NCBI GenBank assembly: GCA_026770025.1 | Contig: JAMXDE010000007.1 | Coordinates: forward strand, 1,798,001-1,862,000 | Length of the DNA stretch: 64,000 bases | Source: Craspedostauros australis | Taxonomy: Eukaryota > Bacillariophyta > Bacillariophyceae > Mastogloiales > Achnanthaceae | Reading direction: 5' to 3' | Part shown: piece by piece, positions 55,750-64,000 of the stretch | Numbering within the stretch: position 1 is the first letter of the stretch | Layout of the letters: each line of letters opens with the position of its first letter | Translations under genes and position numbers: made by a program | The notes under the pieces: generated by a model | The model's database searches: none | What the model was told of the DNA's origin: nothing | The model's input: the letters and a program-made list of their open reading frames with translations, nothing else

Positions 55750-56754
55750 GGTGATTGCACCCGTCTGTGCAAGTACTTGCATGCATGGAACGGGTAACAC
55801 TTGCAATGGGTATCTGTAACTTTATTCCTTGGGCATGGGCAGGCAATGGGTAATGGGCAATGGGCAATGGGCAATGACCAGAGATGGTGTCTTCTTGTCC
55901 GAACCCACATCAATCGAGGTGCCACAACAAGAACCGTCGGGAGGTGCCCGTTGCTGTCGTTGAGCATTTACCGCGCGCCTGGCGCTTTCAATTTCCAACG
56001 GCAAACAACGGCCAAGTATGGTCGAGCTGATCAGTTGACGACTCCCCTGACTACAAGGATTTCGGTTGTAGACCAATCCATTTCTAACCCCAGCGAATGT
56101 CTATCTTCGAACGCCGTCGTCACCAATTTGATTCATTGATTGATGCATACAAGCAACTATCAACTTCGCTCGGTGCCAAGATCAAGTTCACCCTGGCAGT
56201 GTTTCGGTACGTTTCTCTGATTCTGCTTCCAGAGCATACTTTAGCGAGGTGCTTTAGAGCACCGATTTTGATCCAGGATGTTGTGACCTTCAGATCTGAT
56301 CCATCAGAAGCAACCCAACTCAATTCATCGTCAAATGAACAAGTAGTTCCGTGCAATGACGACGAAGATCCTCACATTGGTGATTGTAGCGAAGACCTGT
56401 GTGGGTCTATCTTCGAACAGCGAAGCCGGATTGTATGATCCATGCGACTAAAACAACAACAAAAATAATGACCAACCGAACGCCGTTGTCATTGTTGAAA
56501 CGTGAATGGTCCAATCAGATGCGTGCCTACGGGCTCATTGATAACTTCTCGTACTTTGTGTGCTGTCGTATCTTTTCTCATCAGGTTCGGTCCGATTTGT
56601 TGTCAACTTCTGCGTATCTTTTGCGAAGCGGTGATGGGTTGGGCACATGTCGTGCGCATGGCGGCCGTAGTGCCGATGCTCGAACTCCATCTCCTGCCAA
56701 CAGCCACAGAGCACGAGCACGATCTATCCGGCAAAAGGATCGGCAAGAGAGTAA

Positions 56755-56793
56755 GAACAACAACAACAACAACGACGACGACGACGACGACGA
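56755..56793. repeat. AAC then GAC trinucleotide run
   Basis: About five AAC triplets change into about seven GAC triplets within noncoding sequence; seen directly. Confidence 0.9.
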
Positions 56794-57304
56794 TAGAACA
56801 AATCCCACAAGCAGAACCAACTGCCGACTGCCACAAACAAGAAAGGTGAGCTCTTCATGTGAGCATCCCGTGGAAGGAACAATGGAATACGATGATGCGA
56901 TGAACGCAATGAATGCGATGAATGTGGCTTGGGTTGTCTACTTGTCGGTTGATGGCTCTATCATCGTGATCAGTCGTTGGGCACTCGCCAAGAGCCGATG
57001 CGAGGATGAGCAGATCTGCGCGTGCGCCATGTCTCTGGTGCGCTCTCTCTGCGATGGAGTCCGGATGTTGGTTGGGGCATGACGCCAAAGATACAAGTAC
57101 TCTTGCGTCGGCATCATCATCGATGACTCACATTCTTCGCATGCAATCAACGCAATCAACGCAATGCACCATCGGGTCAATACATTCTCACATATCCCTC
57201 CTCTATGATTGAATACCAAACCTCTGCTATCTTCTATGGCGCAACGCCTGCCGACAACACCAGCAGACGACCCTCTTTGGCAACGACCAGATTCCCACTA
57301 TATC

Positions 57305-58914
57305 ATGATGGCCCGACTCTCCCTGCTGTTCTGCCTCTTGGCGAGCTCCAGCGCTTTCGCTGTGCACCAGTCCAAGACTACCACCTTCTTCAAGCCAGCC
57401 AGAACGGCTCTCAAGATGACCGGTGGTGATGCTGCGCCACCTCCGCCAGAGGTCAAGGTGAGATTGATTGCATTATTCGCACAGTGTTCATGTGACGGAG
57501 TGTGATGGCTCTCTGCATCATTATGTTTTGGGACTGGGCGCATGGCTCATATATGAGATGCTATGATGACAGAGGCTCGCGCATGTGCATTGTTCAACAA
57601 GTGGGATGCGTCAAGTTGCTCAATATGCTCGCTCACCATAATTCTGCTCTTTCATCCCATCGCTCTGACACACATGTCTGTATCATACTCCCACACCACA
57701 TGGTAGCCACCTGCTGCCCTGTACCAAGGAGCGGTAGCTGCAGGTGCCGCCAAGGCCAGCTCTCCATGGGGAAAGATTTTCAAGCTCGGTATCGTTTCTG
57801 GCGCGCACATCGGTTTCGGTGCCTACCTCGCCATCACCGTCGGAGGTGCATGCCCCGGTATTGCCGCTGAAAACCCAGGTCTGCAGAAGGTGAGTTACTG
57901 ATTTGGACAGTTGTTTTTTCCTGCTGCTGCTACTGCTGCTGTTGTTACTGCTACTGTTGTTGACATGTCTCCAGCACAGGAACACAAAGAGGGAGGGGGA
58001 CTGAGGACACGTCAGGGTGGAGCCAGAACATGATACAGTCTCCTCACCAAATTGATGCAATACATTCTCCCGTCCCATACGAATACATAAACTTTGGATC
58101 CTTTGACGATGCACAACGATTGCCTGGCTCGGATTTCCCAAACAACACTGACATGACGCAAACGATGCACGATGGATGAACGGATTGTATGTCACCAACG
58201 GACGGCTCTGTCACTATGCACCATTGTACTCGTGGTCCATTGCATTCTATGATTACGGTGTTCAATGATATCGAAATCGACTCATCTCTATGCGCTGCGC
58301 TGCACATGACGATGTAGATCATCCTCGGAGCCTTCGGACTTCCATTCGGTCTCATCATGACCTTGATTACCGGAGGAGAACTGTTCACGGGAAACACGGC
58401 TCTTGTTACTGCCGCCTACAAGGAAGGAAAGACCGACCTCGGCGGTTTGATGAAGAGCTGGGGCGCTTCCTACCTGGGCAACTTCGTCGGATCCCTCATC
58501 CTTGCCTACCTCGCCTTCAAGTCCGGCACCTTGGGTTCTGGACCTGCCGCCGCTGCCATCGCCACCGCCAAGTGCTCCCTCGCATGGGACGTCGCCTTCG
58601 TGCGTGGAATTCTGTGCAACTGGCTGGTCTGCATGGCCGTCTACATGGCCTCCGGATGCTCCTCCATGGCAGGTAAGATGACTGCCGTGTGGTTCCCAAT
58701 CTCTGCCTTCGTCGCGCTCGGACTGGACCATTCCGTCGCCAACATGTTCATCATTCCACTCGGAATCATGCGCGGCGCCAAGATCACCATGTCCCAGTTC
58801 TTGCTGAAGAATCTCATCCCGGTCACGCTCGGGAACATCGTCGGTGGTGCCATCTGCGTCATGGCTCCATTCGGCATGACCTTCGGAAAGTGGGGCAAGA
58901 CGGCTGACGAGTAA
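57305..58914 (+). CDS. Formate/nitrite transporter (FNT family), plastid-targeted, three exons
   Basis: Exons 57305-57457, 57707-57889 and 58318-58914 (all introns phase 0, GTGAG donors, TAG acceptors) give 310 residues. Residues 1-40 are a stramenopile bipartite presequence: a hydrophobic signal, then SSSA-FAVHQ with Phe at the cleavage site, then a Lys/Thr/Ser transit segment. The mature channel shows FNT signature 1 (LITGGELFTGN, about 129-138) and signature 2 (LCNWLVCMA, about 211-219), and the conserved pore His in LDHSVANMF. FNT proteins are pentameric channels for formate, nitrite and related monovalent anions. A plastid location fits import of nitrite for nitrite reductase, as for algal NAR1 proteins; this is inference from targeting plus family. 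An in-frame ATG at 57236 would mask the signal, so 57305 or 57308 is preferred. Confidence 0.94.
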
Positions 58915-59681
58915 ACGGTATTCTGATTCATTGCCCTGATGCTACACTTCTGGAGTAGTCTAGTTTAATCCAAGCGATACTGTAGAGATTTTGAACCAAG
59001 ATGCTATTACGCGGAGTTGATGTTGAGGTTGATCAGGCAGTCTCTTTACAGACGCGCATTCTTGGGCGGGCATTGACAGCAAGCGACACGACGAAGCTTG
59101 CGCGGGCAACAGAATAGATCGTGCCTACCCAAGCAGTGTTTGGATGGGTTGCCTTCCGTGAAGATGTCGAAGTTCTCCCAACAACGAAGAAGAACAGCCT
59201 GAGCAGTCTCCCTCTTGCGCTCAAATGCTCATGACACGAGGTCCAAAACATGGTGACGAAACGAGAACAAACAACGAAACGAGATGCCCACGATGTAGGC
59301 GCTCGTGTGACACCATCGTGGTATGAGGTATGGTTCAAAATGTCATAAATCTTGCATTCTGTGAGAAACAAGTTGAGCGGAAGATTGGACACGTTGCAAT
59401 CATCAACTTGCGAAGCGTCGGCTTCGGCTACAAGAGAGAAGAGACGGTTGAACAGGCAAACGAATTGAAGAGTGGAAGGATCTTCTGCCCAGTTCGTACT
59501 TACAGAGTAGAGCAGAATAGAGCAGAGCACCCATCGCCACGGCGATAACCTCCACGTCGCATTCTGCTTTCGGCGGCCTTGTTCGCGGCTGATCATTGCG
59601 TGGGCAGATCGCAAGCAGATCGCAAGCAGATCGAACAAAAGAGCACCATACACACTCGTACTCGTTTGATGCAACGCTGCG
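58915..59681. other. Spacer FNT to MFS transporter
   Basis: It holds the 3' end of the FNT gene and the promoter of the MFS gene. A 213-codon minus-strand frame (59033-59674) has Cys/Arg/Ser shadow composition and is not accepted. Confidence 0.65.
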
Positions 59682-61628
59682 ATGCCACAATCATTGATCG
59701 CGTCAGATTGCGAAACATCATCTCATAAATCCAACACGGTTGTCAGCTTAACAGGCATCACGGCCAATCACAACAGTATCCACGCGGATAACGATCACGG
59801 CAACGGCAACTACAACACTCGGACGCAGACGACGACGCAGACGACGACGACTATGAGCAGCAATCAACCATACCAGCTGCTTGGCAGCAACAGCAACAGC
59901 AACAGCAACGACCATACGAACGCAAACGTACACGATGAGAACAACAGCGATGGTAACCACCATCGCGACCATGATGCCAGCGATCGAACGATGGCACACG
60001 CCATCACCGCGCAGCGCACAACCATGCAGAATTTCGTTCTCATGAGCATCCTCTTCAGCGCCAACCACGGTTGCGTCGTCGCCTGCTTGGCATTGGCAAC
60101 GGATCAGTTGGGCACGGCGGGTGCGTGGCAATCGGGAGTCCTCTACCTCACCTACACGGCCTCGGCATTGCTGGGAGCCACGTACCTAGTCAAGCAATGC
60201 GGCCCGCGCAACGCCTTGATCGTCGGGATGGGATTGTACTGCATCTACGTGACATGCTTCTGGATTGCGACCAGATGGGATGAGCAGAAGGTCACGTTGG
60301 CGTTGCTGGGTGCCGGAATTGGTGGCATCGGCGCTGGTTGTCTATGGACGGCACAGGGCGCGTACTTCTCGAAAGCTGCGGAAGAGCACGCCTACTACAA
60401 GCAGCGTGAAGCCATGTGCGCCGATGACTTATCGCGGACAGCCAATGGTCCGCGTGAGGGAGGCAACACAGGTGGTACCTGCGTCGTCAGCCCGTCCATG
60501 CTGTCTACATCCACATCGTACCTGGCCGGGATCTTTGCGTTCCTGTATCTCGCCGAGGAAGTGGTGCTTCGGTTACTCTCCACGGCGTTGCGCCAGTTCA
60601 ACATCGCATCGTGGGGCACCGTCTTTGCCATCTACACTCTTGTTTCTCTCATCTCGGTCGCCGGCATGTTCGTTGTCAGGGACTATTCGGCAGCATCGCC
60701 AAACCCTGCAGCAGCAGCAGAGTCAGACTCCGTCGCCACATCTGAAGCCGAAAGTACATCTGCCATCTGGTACAAGGTGACGGCGGCAATCCAGCTGCTG
60801 CGAACCGATGCCAAGATGAAGTACATGATCGGTGCCAACGCCGTGTTTGGCTTGACAGGTGCATTCCTCAATTCCTACGTAAACGGTCAGGTAGTCCCAT
60901 TCGCATTGAGCAGCGGCAAAGATTCGGATTCCGAGGATGGTGGCAAGTACATCGGCCTGCTCACAGCCTGGGTTTCGATGACGGCCGCCATCATGAGTCT
61001 GGTGCTGGGCAGGGTCTCCAACGTGTACGGCAAAGCCACCGTGCTGATCTTTGGTTCCATCTGTTTCATCGGAGTGGTTGTGCCGTTCGTTCTGTTTCCG
61101 CTCGAGACCTACGCGGGCGATGCGCCGGAACCAACGACGACGGGCGCGTCTTCCTCAAGCTCCAATTCATCCCCATGGGGCTGGACGTTGCTTCTGCTGG
61201 TGTACACCTTGCATGGAACGGGACGTGCCACCTTCGAAAGCACGCTGAAGGCCACCTTCGCCGATTACTTCCCGCAGGAAAAGGAAGGCGCCTTTGCCAA
61301 CATCATCTGGCAGAATGGCATTTCCGGTGCCATCGGTTACATCCTCACCTTCGCCCTCACGTGCCCACCAACAAGCGAGGAAGAACCGGCACAATGGGGA
61401 TGCATGCGATACAACGATGGTTCGTATCACGACGTCGGTTCCTTCGAGGTTCTGTGTTTGACGACCGGTGTGTTGGCCGTGGTGGGATTGCTGCGTGCCG
61501 GGAAGTTGTATGAGCAGGAACAGATCGAACGGCAGGATCAGGAGAACGAGGGACTGGTGGGTGGTTGGAACGAGTCCAACGAAGGCGCCGCGGGACTGCA
61601 ACCAAACGATGACGCCGTCTCCGCTTGA
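59682..61628 (+). CDS. MFS transporter, UNC93-like, diatom type
   Basis: 648 residues, single exon. The first 110 residues are a polar Asn/Thr/His cytosolic tail. About eleven to twelve hydrophobic segments follow: NFVLMSILFSANHGCVVACL, GVLYLTYTASALLGATYLV, ALIVGMGLYCIYVTCFWIA, LALLGAGIGGIGAGCLWTA, AGIFAFLYLAEEVVL, VFAIYTLVSLISVAGMFVV, YMIGANAVFGLTGAFLNSYV, then four or more in the C-terminal half. The motif GCLWTAQGAYF in the N-terminal half resembles the W-T-A-Q-G-x-Y-x signature of UNC93-type MFS proteins. The central loop (about 330-360) is Ser/Ala/Glu rich. The substrate is unknown; the group is common in diatoms but poorly studied. The start at 59682 is the only plausible upstream ATG; ATG at codon 58 is an alternative that would shorten the tail. 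Confidence 0.85.
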   Translation: MPQSLIASDCETSSHKSNTVVSLTGITANHNSIHADNDHGNGNYNTRTQTTTQTTTTMSSNQPYQLLGSNSNSNSNDHTNANVHDENNSDGNHHRDHDASDRTMAHAITAQRTTMQNFVLMSILFSANHGCVVACLALATDQLGTAGAWQSGVLYLTYTASALLGATYLVKQCGPRNALIVGMGLYCIYVTCFWIATRWDEQKVTLALLGAGIGGIGAGCLWTAQGAYFSKAAEEHAYYKQREAMCADDLSRTANGPREGGNTGGTCVVSPSMLSTSTSYLAGIFAFLYLAEEVVLRLLSTALRQFNIASWGTVFAIYTLVSLISVAGMFVVRDYSAASPNPAAAAESDSVATSEAESTSAIWYKVTAAIQLLRTDAKMKYMIGANAVFGLTGAFLNSYVNGQVVPFALSSGKDSDSEDGGKYIGLLTAWVSMTAAIMSLVLGRVSNVYGKATVLIFGSICFIGVVVPFVLFPLETYAGDAPEPTTTGASSSSSNSSPWGWTLLLLVYTLHGTGRATFESTLKATFADYFPQEKEGAFANIIWQNGISGAIGYILTFALTCPPTSEEEPAQWGCMRYNDGSYHDVGSFEVLCLTTGVLAVVGLLRAGKLYEQEQIERQDQENEGLVGGWNESNEGAAGLQPNDDAVSA

Positions 61629-61674
61629 ACTAAGTCGATGTTCTATGGCATCCTTTTATACCTCACACATGTTC

Positions 61675-61692
61675 AGAGAGAGAGAGAGAGAG
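61675..61692. repeat. (AG)n microsatellite
   Basis: Nine AG dinucleotides about 45 bases after the MFS stop codon; seen directly. Confidence 0.9.
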
Positions 61693-61867
61693 GACGGGTG
61701 ATAGTGGCATGTGGTTGTGACATCGTATTCACATTAATATGTTTCTTTTCATTTGACTTTGTTCAGTGCGAGCCAAAATGGCATGTGTACTAATGTGTAC
61801 ATAGTTGTGGACCAAGACCTCTTCACCTAACTACTCGACAGTGCGAGTATTGGTGCCAGTGTCGCCC

Positions 61868-62914
61868 CTACTTTGCTGTGTCGGGCTTCTGTGAGTCTTC
61901 TTTCTGCAAATCCTCTTTCTTACCCTGCTCTTGTTCCAGCTTCGACGCGAGCTCTGGCCAAAACTCCTTCGACATCCTCTCCACGTACTTCACCAGATTA
62001 TCCCGCTTCAGGACCTCATCCTTGATGGGATGCTCCCAGTCTCCTTGGATCGCCGCTCCCAGATATCCAAATGCGGTCGCGTCCAATGAACAAAACCGAT
62101 CTCCCATGAAGTACGCGTTCGTGCCAAGCTGTGTGGACATGGCATCGAGCTCCTTTTGCGCACGCAGCAGAATCTCATCGTCTGTCATGAGGCCCGTGCC
62201 TTGGCCCTTGGAATCACGTAGGATCTTGGGTCGCACGATCATGTCGAAGAAGAACCACATGAAACGTGGCAAGGCATCACTGAAGTACGTGGGCTTGGTG
62301 GTCTTATTGTATTGCTCCTTGTCATTCCACCGCGTCGCAACGATACAGGTCCAGTAGAAGCTCTCCTCAAACATGACGCGGAAGGCCGTCGCAATGGCAG
62401 CCTCTTGGGGTGTGAGATGACCATCCAAGACGAACGTTTTCGGATCTGCCGTTTGCAACTTGTGCATGATGATGTTGGAATCCATGATGGTGGTCAGTCC
62501 ATCCTTGTCGCCATCGTTTCCTGCCGTGCTGATGATGTTGGTGCGTACGTATGGCATCTTGGCGCGGTTGCTGTGCTTGCAATTGTGAGCACCAGCCGGA
62601 AGGTACTTATAATCCACCTTGCACATCTTGAGGTAGGTCGCCAGCTTGAGGCAAGCAGGTGAGACGTCTGCCCAGCCTTCGATGGGAAGGAACCCGTACA
62701 GCTCGATCCTACATGGCTTGCCGTCGGCTGACTTGGGCAACGCATCGCCACTCTTGACGTCGAAGGTTGTGGTGAAGGGATTCATCTTGCTCGGCTTGTT
62801 CTGTTTGCTTGCAGATGACTTGGCCGACAACGCCCACGCGACGGATCCTCCACCGACAACGACGGCAGCAAACAGAGGGAGGAGAGGTATTTGGACTGTC
62901 TGTTGGGTTGCCAT
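61868..62914 (-). CDS. Membrane-anchored GST-like protein (FAXC/metaxin type)
   Basis: 348 residues, one exon, ATG at 62914. Residues 9-29 form an N-terminal membrane anchor. The glutathione-transferase-like part follows: RIELYGFLPIEGWADVSPAC and KLATYLKMCKVDYKYLP form the thioredoxin-like half, with KMPYVRTN (cis-Pro region) and IMDSNIIMHKL. The helical C-terminal half contains LTPQEAAIATAFRVMFEESFYW and YFMGDRFCSLDATAFGYLG, the conserved acidic-helix motif of GST_C in failed-axon-connections and metaxin proteins. The C-terminal tail is Lys/Glu/Gln-rich. Related proteins sit in mitochondrial outer membranes or detoxify small molecules, but function here is unknown. The MFS gene is convergent, 240 bases away. 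Confidence 0.82.
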   Translation of the reverse strand: MATQQTVQIPLLPLFAAVVVGGGSVAWALSAKSSASKQNKPSKMNPFTTTFDVKSGDALPKSADGKPCRIELYGFLPIEGWADVSPACLKLATYLKMCKVDYKYLPAGAHNCKHSNRAKMPYVRTNIISTAGNDGDKDGLTTIMDSNIIMHKLQTADPKTFVLDGHLTPQEAAIATAFRVMFEESFYWTCIVATRWNDKEQYNKTTKPTYFSDALPRFMWFFFDMIVRPKILRDSKGQGTGLMTDDEILLRAQKELDAMSTQLGTNAYFMGDRFCSLDATAFGYLGAAIQGDWEHPIKDEVLKRDNLVKYVERMSKEFWPELASKLEQEQGKKEDLQKEDSQKPDTAK

Positions 62915-63592
62915 CGCTCTCTACACAATCTGCCTCGCTGCACGTACTCTGTTGATTGCGGTGCGTTGTATGGAGTTCAGCAGCATTCGTGATGCGCGTG
63001 GAGTGTGGATCTTTCTGATTTTGTGTCTGCAGCACGGCCAGAACCCAACCTGCTCGTATGTGGACAAGAACATGAGCGGAGAGGTATGGAGAGGTGTGAA
63101 GGGTTCATCACGATCCATCACAATCGTGTGTAAATGCCTGTTGGTAGCGAGGAGCAAAGATGAACACAGAGATGCGAACACTTTGCTCCTTTTGTTCGGG
63201 TTGTTGGATCACGAATTGTGCAGGTGGGCAAGTTGGTGAAGTGTGTTGTTGATGGATGTTTGTCGAGTTCTCTCACCTAGTTAGTCCCTCTGGCTTGTCA
63301 AAGGCTGCATCTCATTGTCTGATCAATAGAACACCAACCGTCACAATGTCATCAAGAACACACTACAACTTCGCCGAGTGATTCATAGGGGTTCTACTTC
63401 CTTGGCTTTAGCCTTATTCTTGCACCCACCTGCGCATTGTGCCGCCATTGTGGGGAATAACCTCAGTTTGTTAATCGCGTATCCACGCTGACGCATTTGT
63501 TTCTTTTGTGGACGGTACCATTTGTGGGTGACATGATTTTCGGTCCAAATTGGTGGTTTCCTCTCTCTCTCGCTTGCTCGCTCTCACGTCAT
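62915..63592. other. Spacer
   Basis: Upstream of the GST-like gene and downstream of the right-edge gene. Short shadow frames only; no gene seen. Confidence 0.65.
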
Positions 63593-64000
63593 TCATTGCT
63601 TGTTGCCCTCGTTCTCGTTCTCGATGAAGAGATTGACGTCGTCCTCGATCTCACCAACGATGCTGATCGCTGCGTCGAGGATCTCAAGCAATGAGTCTAT
63701 CTCACCCGCGGGATCCCTGCTGCCGTTCGCTGGGGAGCAAGGAAGCTTCCATGTGCCATGAGTGCCATGCGTGCCGCATCGCGCTCGCAATGAGGTCAAT
63801 GAATTAGCGGTCCGATACGCGGATCTTGTGTTTGGATGCAGTGACAGCGAGAAAGATGACGTCAATGACGTCAGCGTTGGAGTTGGCGTTGATGCTGTGG
63901 CCGAGCCACGCGCATTGCCATTCTCGGTGCCAGTTGGCTTTGTCGTGTTGTTTGATTGATCCATGTCGACGGTGGTGGCTGTCGTGTAGTCGCCCTTGTT
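63593..64000 (-). CDS. Unknown protein, 5' part beyond the right edge (partial)
   Basis: The minus frame ending at 63593 is open to the window edge (136 codons incl. stop). It can start at an ATG at 63964 (123 residues), but the in-frame sequence NKGDYTTATTVD upstream suggests the gene continues beyond the window. The C-terminus, EIDSLLEILDAAISIVGEIEDDVNLFIENENE, reads as a natural amphipathic acidic helix and is the best evidence for coding. The middle is Ser/Thr/Arg-rich with a THGTHGT repeat and could partly be an unspliced intron. No domain recognised. Confidence 0.45.
   Translation of the reverse strand, partial: NKGDYTTATTVDMDQSNNTTKPTGTENGNARGSATASTPTPTLTSLTSSFSLSLHPNTRSAYRTANSLTSLRARCGTHGTHGTWKLPCSPANGSRDPAGEIDSLLEILDAAISIVGEIEDDVNLFIENENEGNKQ

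Larger units (their letters stand above)
55500..57304. other. Divergent spacer
   Basis: It contains a (TC)n run at 55715-55749, a repeated GGGCAATGGGCAAT word near 55845-55878, and an AAC then GAC triplet run at 56755-56793. Open frames of up to 227 codons are low complexity. An in-frame ATG at 57236 precedes the chosen FNT start. No gene supported. Confidence 0.55.

Noticed and set aside
59033-59674. 213-codon minus-strand frame
   Set aside because: Cys/Arg/Ser-rich, no domain, and lies in the MFS promoter.

Overview
This 64 kb window is nuclear DNA of a eukaryote, most likely a diatom or a close photosynthetic stramenopile. The reasons are indirect but agree. Genes lie on both strands with long spacers. 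Introns are few, short and GT-AG. One transporter carries a bipartite plastid presequence with an SSAFA cleavage motif of the stramenopile ASAFAP type. Several proteins have architectures I know mainly from diatom genomes: the cyclin, the short U-box proteins, an LRR protein with a C-terminal cap, a myristoylated tubby-C-like protein and an 18-residue Cys-repeat protein. The species is not identifiable from the sequence alone. No rRNA, tRNA, CRISPR or bacterial-style operon was found.

Layout. 1-848: 5' part of a TPR-like gene running off the left edge. 849-6585: gene-poor. 6586-7662: secreted aldo/keto reductase. 7663-15687: an 8 kb stretch with no supported gene. 15688-25410: cyclin, an acidic/basic nuclear protein, a tubby-C-like protein and the splicing factor BUD13. 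25768-30554: a membrane-anchored sulfatase with an 18-nt microexon, facing a secreted Cys-repeat protein. 32277-32949: a broken Atg22/UMF1-type transporter fragment. 33597-37228: a U-box protein and an LRR protein. 39891-47097: a DDE (Harbinger-type) transposase diverging from a three-exon gene for a SUMO-interaction-motif protein, with decayed tandem arrays between them; this may be one large transposon. 48741-55499: a second U-box protein and a large chromatin-type protein. 57305-62914: a plastid-targeted formate/nitrite transporter, an MFS transporter and a membrane-anchored GST-like (FAXC/metaxin type) protein. 63593-64000: 3' part of an unknown gene running off the right edge.

Neighbours are not obviously linked by pathway, as is usual in such genomes. 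Points worth attention are the Cys-repeat solenoid, the microexon in the sulfatase active-site region, the transposase plus SIM-protein pair, the plastid FNT channel, a compact cluster of perfect stem-loops at 35263-35334, and a recurring C/A-rich, G-poor leader just before many start codons. Start codons were chosen as ATG with a plausible context; many longer open frames begin only at TTG or GTG and were trimmed.
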